Under the pieces are notes generated by a model that saw only the letters and a program-made list of their open reading frames with translations, did no database searches and was not told the origin of the DNA. The position numbers and the translations under genes were made by a program. A stretch of 16,870 nucleotides of DNA from UBA7692 sp964552715 (GTDB lineage Bacteria > Bacteroidota > Bacteroidia > Chitinophagales > LD1), in contig CAZKHZ010000067.1 of assembly GCA_964552715.1 (NCBI GenBank), forward strand, positions 1-16,870. The letters run 5' to 3'. Numbering within the stretch: position 1 is the first letter of the stretch; each line of letters opens with the position of its first letter. Shown in pieces: positions 7,369 through 14,767 of this stretch.

Positions 7369-8463
7369 ATGAAGACAATATTATTTTATGCCCTTGCTTT
7401 GGGTGTAGTGTTTTTTCCATCGTGCAAAAGCAAGCCTTTGGTGAAGCCCGAGCGCAAGGAGATAATTGAAGCTGTGTATGCATCGGGCTATGTAGTTTCA
7501 AAAAACGAATACAAGCTGTATGCACTTGGAGATGGCTACATAACACAACATTTGAAAAAAACAGGCGATGCGGTTAAAGCTGGTGATGCAGTGTATGTGA
7601 TTCAAAGCGATGCGCAGCAGGCGAGGTATAGCGCGGCAAATGCGGCATATCAGTTTGCTTCAGGCAATGCGAAAGATAATTCGGCTTCATTGCAAGAATT
7701 ATGGAATGCCATCAACACTGCGCAACTCAAATTTCAGAATGATTCACTTTCGTTTACCCGTTCAAAAAATATGTTTGAGCAGAATGTAATCAACCGCAAT
7801 GAGTTTGATAAGGTGCAGTTGGCTTTTAATGTTTCGAAAAATGATTTGCAGAATGCGCGCGAGCGTTACAGGAAAACCAAAGACCAATTAGCTGTGGATG
7901 CTAAAAATGCACAAAGCAGTTTGCAGGCTGCGGCAACCGATGCTGGCAATTATTCTTTGAAAAGTATTATAAACGGTATGGTGTATGAGACCTATAAGGA
8001 AGTGGGCGAAATTGTGCGTAAGAATGATTTAGTAGCTTTGTTGGGCGATAAGGAAGAGAAAGTTTTGCAGCTATCTGTTGACCAGCAGGATATTGAAAAG
8101 GTGCAACTGGGGCAGCAGGTGTTGGTGAAAATTGATGTGACCGGAAATAAAATATACAAAGCTATTGTTACAAAAGTTTATCCCGCAATGAATCAAAACG
8201 AACAGAGCTTTAGGGTGGATGCGATATTTGAAAAAGGTTTTAATGTGAACTTTACAAGAACATCGGTGGAAGCAAATATTGTGATTGCTAAAAAGGAAAG
8301 TGCATTGGTGTTGCCGCGCAAGGTGATTTCTGCTGATAATAAAGTGAAAGTGAAAGGCGGCAATGAAGTTCAGTTGGAACTGGGTATTGGAAACCTGTCG
8401 GAAGTAGAAGTGCTAAAAGGACTAAGCGGCAACGAGGAAATAGAAATGCCTAAGGAAAAATAG
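7369..8463 (+). CDS. Lipoprotein membrane-fusion (periplasmic adaptor) protein, HlyD/AcrA type
   Basis: A 364-aa periplasmic adaptor, the part of ABC exporters that links the inner-membrane permease to the outer envelope. The N-terminus is hydrophobic and ends in FFPSC, with Cys19 as the likely lipidation site, so the protein is probably an inner-membrane-anchored lipoprotein. Residues about 50-80 form the first biotinyl-lipoyl half (YITQHLKKTGDAVKAGDAVYVI). Residues about 85-190 are a long helical hairpin rich in Ala, Asn, Gln and Lys. The second lipoyl half (SIINGMVYETYKEVGEIV) is followed by beta-barrel and membrane-proximal domains. It is the first gene of the operon, before the MacB-like permease and the ATPase. 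No TolC-type outer-membrane gene is seen in the cluster. The substrate is unknown. Confidence 0.88.
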   Translation: MKTILFYALALGVVFFPSCKSKPLVKPERKEIIEAVYASGYVVSKNEYKLYALGDGYITQHLKKTGDAVKAGDAVYVIQSDAQQARYSAANAAYQFASGNAKDNSASLQELWNAINTAQLKFQNDSLSFTRSKNMFEQNVINRNEFDKVQLAFNVSKNDLQNARERYRKTKDQLAVDAKNAQSSLQAAATDAGNYSLKSIINGMVYETYKEVGEIVRKNDLVALLGDKEEKVLQLSVDQQDIEKVQLGQQVLVKIDVTGNKIYKAIVTKVYPAMNQNEQSFRVDAIFEKGFNVNFTRTSVEANIVIAKKESALVLPRKVISADNKVKVKGGNEVQLELGIGNLSEVEVLKGLSGNEEIEMPKEK

Positions 8464-8501
8464 AGAAAACAGATGCGAGATGATGGAAAATTAAGGCTTG
8501 T

Positions 8502-8571
8502 CAGCGGCTTTAGCCGCTTGTTAAAAGCAATACACCTATGAATCAGAAAAGCCCTCGGTTTTAACCGTGGT
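8502..8571. repeat. REP-like double-palindrome element, copy 1
   Basis: This lies between the adaptor and permease genes. The first palindrome is AGCGGCT-TT-AGCCGCT (8503-8518). The second is an imperfect one at 8553-8570, stem CCTCGGTT with AACCGTGG and one T-T mismatch. The layout and sequence match copy 2 at 9923-9990, including the ATGAATCA block between the two hairpins. It resembles the short REP-type palindromes that RAYT-like transposases spread in many bacteria; no such gene is in the window. Confidence 0.8.
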
Positions 8572-8586
8572 AGATAAATAATATAA

Positions 8587-9818
8587 ATGAATGTAAATTT
8601 TGAAATTGCGAAAACTCACCTGCTGTCAAAGAAGCGGCAAACGCTAATTGCTATGCTGGGTGTAACATTCGGCATCGGCATGTATATACTGATGATTAGT
8701 TTTATGACGGGCTTCAACGAATATCTCGAAGACTCCCTGCTTTCGTCCACGCCTGATGTGCGCATCTATAACGACATAAAAACAGACTACAGCAACACGC
8801 TTTTGAAAGAGATTATAGATTCAACTAAAACAATGGCAGTGGTGTATCACCCAAAGCCTAAAGACATTCAACCGAACTTAAAAAACCCTAACGCTATCAT
8901 TTCGGATTTGAAGAATGATGAGCGCACATTGGCGATTTCGCCTCAACTTACAACACAGGTTTTTTACAGCAGCGGTCCGGTACAAATAAACGGTTCTTTG
9001 CAGGGTGTAAATATTTTGGAAGAAGCTAAACTTACTCGCCTGAGTGAAAAAATGAAGACTGGAAAAATTGAAAGTCTGCTTACGATTGACAATGGTATTT
9101 TGATGGGGCATGGCTTAGCTAAAAAGCTGAATGTAAAAGTGGGCGACCTTATCAGTCTAGCCACACCAAAGGGCACATCGCTACGCTTGCGTGTGGTGGG
9201 CACGTTTCAATTTGGCATTGGCACTTTAGATAATGTGCGCAGTTATGTAAGCCTGAACAAAGTGCAGCAGTTGATGGGGAAAGACAATCAATATATCACC
9301 GACATCAACATCAAGTTAAAAGACAATTCGCTTTCAAAAACTGCTGCCAGAGATTATGCTGCGAAGTATCATTACTTGTCTGAAGATTGGGAAAAAACAA
9401 ACGCTTCGGCAATGGTGGGAATCAAAATTAGAAATACCATGACGGCAGTAGTGAGTTTTACATTGTTGATGGTTGCGGGTTTTGGTATCTATAACATCAT
9501 GAACATGACCATTCAAAACAAATTGAAAGACATTGCAATTTTAAAGGCGCAGGGTTTTAGCGCGAGAGATGTACGTCAAATATTCCTTACACAATCTATA
9601 ACGATTGGGATATTGGGTGCAATTTTTGGCATGATACTTGGCTTTGCAATGAGCTATGGTGTATATAGTTTACCATTTCCCGAAAATGAATTTATCAGCA
9701 TCACGCGATTTCCGGTTACCTTTCATATCAAGCATTATGTATTTGCGGTTGTGTTTGGCATCATCACCACTTTATTAGCAGGATTGTTTCCAAGTATAAA
9801 GGCAGGAAAGATTGACCC
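8587..9818 (+). CDS. ABC transporter permease, MacB/FtsX family (3' end lost in assembly gap)
   Basis: The readable part gives 411 residues. TM1 is at about 19-41, followed by a large periplasmic domain of MacB_PCD type (about 45-275), then three helices in the FtsX domain (about 278-305, 330-360 and 378-400), which is the four-helix MacB/LolC/LolE topology. 'NKLKDIAILKAQGFSARDVRQIF' is the cytoplasmic coupling segment typical of FtsX permeases. The last residues, LFPSIKAGKIDP, are the usual near-terminal motif, so probably only some 8-15 residues are missing. The frame formally runs through the 100 N and stops at 9960, but its tail (SAAALAALLKNIP) is translated REP element and should not be read as protein. 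The gene pairs with the adaptor before it and the ATPase after it as a tripartite exporter. Confidence 0.88.
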
Positions 9819-9918
9819 NNNNNNNNNNNNNNNNNNNNNNNNNNNNNNNNNNNNNNNNNNNNNNNNNNNNNNNNNNNNNNNNNNNNNNNNNNNNNNNNNN
9901 NNNNNNNNNNNNNNNNNN
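9819..9918. other. Assembly gap (100 N)
   Basis: Exactly 100 N, a common placeholder for a gap of unknown size. It hides the permease C-terminus and stop codon and ends directly against a REP-like element, which suggests that the repeat caused the assembly break. Confidence 0.97.
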
Positions 9919-9922
9919 AGCG

Positions 9923-9990
9923 CAGCGGCTTTAGCCGCTTTATTAAAAAACATTCCATGAATCAAACAGCCCACGGTTTCAACCGTGGGC
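9923..9990. repeat. REP-like double-palindrome element, copy 2
   Basis: This lies between the permease and ATPase genes. The first palindrome is AGCGGCT-TT-AGCCGCT (9924-9939), identical to copy 1. The second is a perfect 10-bp stem, GCCCACGGTT at 9969-9978 with 9981-9990. It stands in the same orientation as copy 1, with the same ATGAATCA block between the hairpins. Confidence 0.82.
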
Positions 9991-10003
9991 AAATAGAAAT
10001 AAA

Positions 10004-10729
10004 ATGACAACTCAACAAATAATTGCAACACCAAATATACCATCAGCAGCCGCTGGCAGGGATGTGATTTTGCAAGCTCGTAATTTGAATAAGCATTTTA
10101 CAGAGCCTGAAGATTTTCATGTGCTGAAGAACATCAACTTCACTGTACGCGAAGGTGAGTTTTTGAGCATAGTGGGCAAGAGCGGTTGTGGCAAATCCAC
10201 ACTACTCTACTTACTTTCAACTATGGACACAGACTACACAGGCGAGATAATTATTCAAGGCAAGAAGCTAACTGGGCAAACACAAGAGCAACTCGCAAAG
10301 TTCCGTAATCAGCACATTGGTTTTGTGTTTCAGTTTCATTTTTTGTTGCCTGAATTTTCAGCATTAAAAAATGTAATGATTCCTGCTGAAAAGTTGGGAA
10401 AGTATTCAAAGAGTGAGATTGAAGATAGAGCTTATGAAAAGTTGAAATTGTTAGATATGAAAGATCATGCACTAAAACAATCTTCAAAGCTAAGCGGAGG
10501 GCAAGCACAACGTGTTGCCATTGCTCGTGCGCTCATCAACGACCCTGCAATTATCATGGGTGATGAACCAACAGGTAATTTAGATTCTGTAAATACCAAA
10601 ACGGTATTTGATATTTTGAAAGGTCTTTCTGTAGATAAAAAACAAACCATAATTTCGGTAACACACGACCCTGAGTTTGCCGCTGCAAGCGACAGGGTAA
10701 TTGAAATGAAAGATGGAGAAATAGTTTAA
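10004..10729 (+). CDS. ABC transporter ATP-binding protein, MacB/LolD type
   Basis: A 241-aa nucleotide-binding subunit that powers the export system. All motifs are present: Walker A GKSGCGKST (58-66), Q-loop Gln110 (FVFQFHFLLPEFSALKNV), signature LSGGQ (163-167), Walker B AIIMGDEPT (182-190), D-loop GNLD (191-194) and H-loop His221. The 'FHFLLPEFSALKNVMIP' segment after the Q-loop is characteristic of the LolD/MacB subfamily, agreeing with the FtsX-type permease next to it. The first 20 residues before the conserved region are poorly conserved and could include an internal start, but no better ATG is evident. The kinase gene starts 4 bp after the stop, so the two are almost certainly on one transcript. 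Confidence 0.95.
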   Translation: MTTQQIIATPNIPSAAAGRDVILQARNLNKHFTEPEDFHVLKNINFTVREGEFLSIVGKSGCGKSTLLYLLSTMDTDYTGEIIIQGKKLTGQTQEQLAKFRNQHIGFVFQFHFLLPEFSALKNVMIPAEKLGKYSKSEIEDRAYEKLKLLDMKDHALKQSSKLSGGQAQRVAIARALINDPAIIMGDEPTGNLDSVNTKTVFDILKGLSVDKKQTIISVTHDPEFAAASDRVIEMKDGEIV

Positions 10730-10733
10730 CAAG

Positions 10734-11792
10734 ATGAATGCAAGACAGACAGTTTATTGGAATAAATTAAAGTTAGATAGAGAAACTATTGTAGGTCTCT
10801 ATTCGCTGTTGGCAGTTACATTGTTTGGTTCTGTTATTGGTGCCTTAGTGTTTAGAAACGAAAGTTTGAAATGGCATTTGATAACTGCCACCATGACGGC
10901 TATCGGCTTGCTTTTTATCGCCATCACTTTCCGAGTAATTGATAAGGTATTAGATAGATATTATTCTTTTGAGGAAAATGTATTTAAAAGGTTTTTCATT
11001 CAACTTACAGCTTGCGTAATTGCAATAGGTGTATTCAGGTTTGCTATGTATTTGCTTGTTGGAGATACTATATTACAGAATTTACATATTGACACTTTTC
11101 CCGTTGAACTGCTTGGTTTGGCAGTGTTGGTAAACGCGCTGATTTGTGCCGTTTACATTTTGTCAATTATGGGTTACCGTTTCATTCAGCGTTGGAAAGA
11201 AAGTTCCATTAGAACCATTGAACTTGAAAAAGAAAAAGCCATTGTGCAGTTTGAGAATCTCAAGAATCAGTTGAACCCACATTTTCTCTTCAATTCGCTC
11301 TCCTCATTAAATAGTTTGATTGACGAGAACCCCAAGTTAGCATCAGAGTTTTTGCAACAACTTTCAAAAGTGTATCGCTACCTTTTAGAAAACAATGAAA
11401 AGAGTGCTGTAAGCCTTGATAAAGAATTGAACTTTATTGAAAACTATTTGAGTTTACTCACCACTCGTTTCGAGAAAGGATTAAACATTTCTATCGAAAT
11501 AGGAGCGGAGTGCAAAGAAAAAATGCTTACGCCCGTTACGCTTCAAGTGTTGATTGAAAATGCCATTAAGCACAACATCACCAGCGCAAAACAGCCACTT
11601 AATATTTCTATAAAAACCGAGGGCGACTTTTTGTTGGTGCAAAATAACTTGCAACGCAAAAGCATTATATCACACTCACATCAAAAGGGTTTGAATCAAT
11701 TGCGAACACTTTACAGCTACATCACCGAAACGCCCATCGAAATAATTGAAACATCAGATTCCTTCACAGTTAAAATACCATTGTTGTCATGA
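10734..11792 (+). CDS. LytS-type sensor histidine kinase (His_kinase family)
   Basis: A 352-aa membrane sensor kinase. Four hydrophobic helices (about 19-40, 47-66, 86-109 and 123-147) form an N-terminal bundle with almost no extracytoplasmic domain, so it probably senses a signal in or at the membrane, or the transporter itself. A short helical linker leads to the phospho-acceptor box LKNQLNPHFLFNSL with His183. The ATPase part has the N-box VLIENAIKHN (272-281). The G-box is weak: VQNNLQRKS stands where DNGxG is usual, a variation seen in Bacteroidota LytS kinases. The stop codon overlaps the regulator start by 4 bp (ATGA at 11789-11792), so the two genes form a translationally coupled pair. 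It would phosphorylate the downstream LytTR regulator. Confidence 0.93.
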   Translation: MNARQTVYWNKLKLDRETIVGLYSLLAVTLFGSVIGALVFRNESLKWHLITATMTAIGLLFIAITFRVIDKVLDRYYSFEENVFKRFFIQLTACVIAIGVFRFAMYLLVGDTILQNLHIDTFPVELLGLAVLVNALICAVYILSIMGYRFIQRWKESSIRTIELEKEKAIVQFENLKNQLNPHFLFNSLSSLNSLIDENPKLASEFLQQLSKVYRYLLENNEKSAVSLDKELNFIENYLSLLTTRFEKGLNISIEIGAECKEKMLTPVTLQVLIENAIKHNITSAKQPLNISIKTEGDFLLVQNNLQRKSIISHSHQKGLNQLRTLYSYITETPIEIIETSDSFTVKIPLLS

Positions 11793-12525
11793 AGATTGTA
11801 ATCGTTGAAGACGAGCCACTAAATGTAAAAAGCCTGCGCAAGCTCATTAAACAAATCAAGCCCGATGCAGAAGTTATTAATGAATTAGATACCGTAGCAT
11901 CCAGTGTGGAGTGGTTTAAAACACACCCGCAACCCGACTTGGTTTTTATGGATATTCAGTTGGCTGACGGCATCAGCTTTGACATTTTTAAGGAAGTGGA
12001 CATCACTGCGCCAATCATTTTCACAACTGCTTACGATAAATATGCCATCCATGCTTTTAAGGTTAACAGCATTGATTATTTGCTAAAGCCAATTGAGTTA
12101 GAAGCATTACAAAAAGCCTTTGAGAAATTAGATAGACTTCATGCAAGTGCCAATTTGGTAAGCGAGCAAATGCAATTGTTTCTCCAAAGCATTCGCAATC
12201 CTACAAAGCAATACAACGAGCGGTTCTTGGTGCACGATAAGGGCGGCATGGCTCCTGTTAAAGCGGCTGATGTGGCTTACTTTATCAAAGAGTCCATCAT
12301 TTATTTAGTAACCAACGCCAACCAAAAACTAGTTACCGATTACCACACTTTAGATGAGTTGGAAGAAATCGTAAACCCCGAGCAANNNNNNNNNNAAGTC
12401 AAGTAGCGAACTATAAAAAGCATTACACAGGCAAAATGACCGTTCATATCAAAATAGACCCCAAAATAGAGTTAGATGTCAGCCGCGAAAAGAGCCATGA
12501 GTTTGTGAATTGGTTAGAGCATTAA
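11789..12525 (+). CDS. LytTR-family response regulator (interrupted by a 10-N assembly gap)
   Basis: Residues 1-120 are a receiver domain: acidic pocket Glu7/Asp8, phospho-acceptor Asp55 in VFMDIQLADG, the conserved Thr at 79/80 and Lys100 in YLLKPI. A LytTR DNA-binding domain begins near 147 (RFLVHDKGGM) and runs to NPEQ at residue 199, where ten N follow. Straight translation through the N stops at once (VK, stop), but the +1 frame from 12397 reads SQVANYKKHYTGKM and ends VSREKSHEFVNWLEH, a textbook LytTR C-terminus. The true gap must therefore be 2 modulo 3 in length. Comparison with other LytTR domains suggests about 12 residues are missing (the usual FFR.NR.FIVN segment), giving a protein of roughly 250 aa. 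It probably regulates its own operon, although no binding site was identified. Confidence 0.9.
12386..12395. other. Assembly gap (10 N) inside the response regulator
   Basis: Ten N interrupt the LytTR domain. The reading frames on the two sides differ, so the stated length cannot be the real one; a true length of about 35-38 bases would restore a normal domain. Confidence 0.97.
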
Positions 12526-12558
12526 AGAACTGGCACAATAATTTACACCAAATTTTTC

Positions 12559-12596
12559 AAAAGGGTATGAACTTTAGTTCATACCCTTTTTCTTTT
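12559..12596 (+). terminator. Intrinsic terminator of the export/two-component operon
   Basis: A long inverted repeat, AAAAGGGTATGAACT (12559-12573) with its complement at 12576-12590, forms a hairpin with a 4-nt effective loop. It is followed by T-rich sequence (12587-12596), 33 bp after the regulator stop codon. Confidence 0.88.
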
Positions 12597-12656
12597 ACTC
12601 AATGTCTCACACAAGCAGACTTTTTCTGCCCAAATCCTATTCTTTTTTCACATCAG

Positions 12657-12710
12657 CCTCATCCATCTCTAGCTTTTCCTCATTCATCTCTGGCTTTCCC
12701 TCATCCATCC
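12657..12710. repeat. Short tandem repeat, 21-bp unit, about 2.6 copies
   Basis: Unit 1 (12657-12677) and unit 2 (12678-12698) share 18 of 21 bases. A partial third unit (CCTCATCCATCC, 12699-12710) follows. It lies between the operon terminator and the small secreted-protein gene and shows no coding sense. Confidence 0.75.
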
Positions 12711-12819
12711 AAAATAGGCTTTCAGCAACCATGTGTTTTGCGGGCAAATGATTCAATCAATCGGGCAGGTACCCCCGAAAGTACGGTCATCATTCGTTCA
12801 TTTTTTAAACAAAACAAAC

Positions 12820-13146
12820 ATGAAAGTTTTAGCTTTTGTATGCCTACTTGGCATCAGTTTTTTATCGCCTACAAAAGGCACTTTTGCTGCATCCGAAAAA
12901 ACAAGCGCAGAAAAGAAAATTGTTAACTGTTCACTCGAAGGTCAACAACTGTTGGCATCCAGCAGCCAAAGCGATGGGCAATTGAAGTGGATAAAGGTAA
13001 TCAGTTACCCAGCCCTTTCTATAGTAGCCTCCACCACATGCGATGGCTACTCTTGCTCATTAAGCGTTAGCGGATTACCAGCAGGGCAATATTATGCCGA
13101 AGTGCTTTGCAACAGAACCACATACACATTCTGGTTCACCTTATAA
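12820..13146 (+). CDS. Small secreted four-cysteine protein of unknown function
   Basis: A 108-aa protein with a signal peptide (MKVLAFVCLLGISFLSPTKGTFAA). The frame opens at 12733, but the ATG at 12820 follows an A-rich stretch and gives the signal peptide at once. The mature part has four cysteines (37, 74, 79 and 97), enough for two disulfides. Its C-terminal half (SLSVSGLPAGQYYAEVLCNRTTYTFWF) has the 'L..LPAG.Y...V' pattern of the small beta-sandwich found in DUF3244-like domains and T9SS sorting domains. It is too short to carry a separate passenger domain, so it is probably a stand-alone secreted beta domain rather than a truncated cargo protein. It has its own terminator and no obvious operon partner. 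Confidence 0.72.
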   Translation: MKVLAFVCLLGISFLSPTKGTFAASEKTSAEKKIVNCSLEGQQLLASSSQSDGQLKWIKVISYPALSIVASTTCDGYSCSLSVSGLPAGQYYAEVLCNRTTYTFWFTL

Positions 13147-13200
13147 GGCACAATTAATTCAGTTGCAGTAGTCGCATTTGCGAATTCCATAAACATACAC

Positions 13201-13230
13201 AGCCCGCACAATTCAGGTGCGGGCTTTTTT
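13201..13230 (+). terminator. Intrinsic terminator of the small secreted-protein gene
   Basis: A 9-bp GC-rich stem (AGCCCGCAC at 13201-13209 with 13217-13225) has a 7-nt loop and six T (13225-13230). It overlaps the last codons of the convergent gene, whose stop codon lies in the loop region at 13213-13215. The minus-strand side has no U-tract. Confidence 0.88.
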
Positions 13231-14655
13231 GTGTAGTAATTCAAGCATATTTATTATCCAATTCTTGCCAGGGAAATAAGGCTCCTTAGAGAGCAAAGCT
13301 AAAATCTTCTCATCAGAACTATTATCAACGCTTCCTACCAATCTTTCAGCGTATTTAATAAAGAGTTTAAACAAATACACATACTGAGCAAAGCCTTCTT
13401 TGTTGCGCACAATAAACTTTGTAAATGCCTCCAATGAATTTAATAGCCCCTTCTTATCCTCCTTGTCATATTCATACAAACACATAAACTGCCATCGCCT
13501 TATTACTGTGTTAAATAGTACATCATCTTTTGCCTGGGCAGTTTGCAAGCATTGAATTGCCTGCTTGTATTCCTGTTTTGCATAGTGCAACAAACCAATT
13601 GCAAATCCCGAGTTATGGTCTCTATATTGTTCAGGAAGTAATGGAGTATATTTTTCAATAAACGCTGCCAACCAAGCCACCCTCATTTTAGTAATCACTG
13701 CATTAGAAGCGATATTTCTATATGTAACGGGCAACAATTTACCACCCTCAATAAAAATATCATTCCTCATCTTCCATTCCATCCACCACAGGTATTCAGC
13801 CGATGCAGATTCAATCCCTCTGTTGCTCCACTGCAAACAAAGGTTCACAGCAAAATCACATGCTTCCACAGCCGTTTGCAAAGGCTTTCCATCGCTGCCA
13901 CTTGCCACAAAATCTTTCAATTCATTATAGTATTTGCTATATGCTTTATAATCGGTTTCACACAGCATTTTGTATATGGTAACAAACACAAAAGTATATG
14001 GATGTGCAGGATTGCAACAGGGCTTCAATACCTCCAATATTTCAACCTCATTAAAAGAGGGTAGGGGCGTGCCAAATATCTTATTGCGGCTAATGGCTTC
14101 ACACTGGTAGCGCAACTTCTTCAAAGTATAATATTCATCCAGCGTTTGCAACACAGGAGCTATATCATTCTGGTTCGTGCGCTTCAACTTTGCATCAAAG
14201 CCATTCAAACCCACCTCCGTAATCAAATGCTTGTATCCAAACACTTCAATACCTTGTTCCTTATCTTGTTCCAAATCATCAATCACCACATCATACCATC
14301 GCTTGGCTAATTCAGGCAGTCTCATTTTTTTCAAACCCGCCACCTTGTCAATATTTACCTCATACTCCTTACTATGCCAATGCTCCAGCGCAACAAAGTG
14401 CTCAAAGCACGTCAACAATTCCGAGCCTGCCCGCGATTGTGTTTTCATTGCTTTAAGTAATGGATGCTTCAATGCAATCACATCTACCGAAATATTCCGC
14501 GCTGTATAATTCGGATAAAGCCTGTGTAGATAAGCCCACAATTCAACCGCGTAGGATGGATGTTTAAAATAAGGCGACTCCATATAGTCTGCAAAGCGTT
14601 TTATCATTGCCTTGTCTGTTGCCTGCAAAGTCGAAACTATTTTTTGTAGTAGCAT
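13213..14655 (-). CDS. Hypothetical 480-aa helical protein
   Basis: I do not recognise a named family. The protein is soluble, with no signal peptide or membrane helix, and almost entirely predicted helical. The N-terminus (LQATDKAMIKRFADYMESPYFKHPSYAVELWAYLHRLYP) has a 'F..Y..SPYF...' pattern that I recall from uncharacterised Bacteroidota proteins of similar size. Residues about 350-430 contain TPR-like helix pairs (GLLHYAKQEYKQAIQCLQTA, then LNSLEAFTKFIVRN), so a scaffold or protein-binding role is possible. It is rich in aromatic residues and Trp. It is divergent from the TPR-kinase gene (about 85-112 bp between the starts) and convergent with the small secreted gene. Codon composition matches its surroundings. 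Confidence 0.78.
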   Translation of the reverse strand: MLLQKIVSTLQATDKAMIKRFADYMESPYFKHPSYAVELWAYLHRLYPNYTARNISVDVIALKHPLLKAMKTQSRAGSELLTCFEHFVALEHWHSKEYEVNIDKVAGLKKMRLPELAKRWYDVVIDDLEQDKEQGIEVFGYKHLITEVGLNGFDAKLKRTNQNDIAPVLQTLDEYYTLKKLRYQCEAISRNKIFGTPLPSFNEVEILEVLKPCCNPAHPYTFVFVTIYKMLCETDYKAYSKYYNELKDFVASGSDGKPLQTAVEACDFAVNLCLQWSNRGIESASAEYLWWMEWKMRNDIFIEGGKLLPVTYRNIASNAVITKMRVAWLAAFIEKYTPLLPEQYRDHNSGFAIGLLHYAKQEYKQAIQCLQTAQAKDDVLFNTVIRRWQFMCLYEYDKEDKKGLLNSLEAFTKFIVRNKEGFAQYVYLFKLFIKYAERLVGSVDNSSDEKILALLSKEPYFPGKNWIINMLELLHKKART

Positions 14656-14767
14656 ATTTATGTGCCAGATTGTTGTGTGAAGTGAAAGTATATAATTATT
14701 AAAAATAAAATAACGCTGAGCTACAAAGCAAAATCACTTTATGTTTGAATCAGTAAAACTATTGACT

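Noticed and set aside
12510..12926. 138-aa plus-strand open frame between the regulator and the secreted-protein gene
   Set aside because: It starts inside the regulator's true C-terminus, crosses the terminator and tandem repeat, and overlaps the signal-peptide start of the real gene in another frame.
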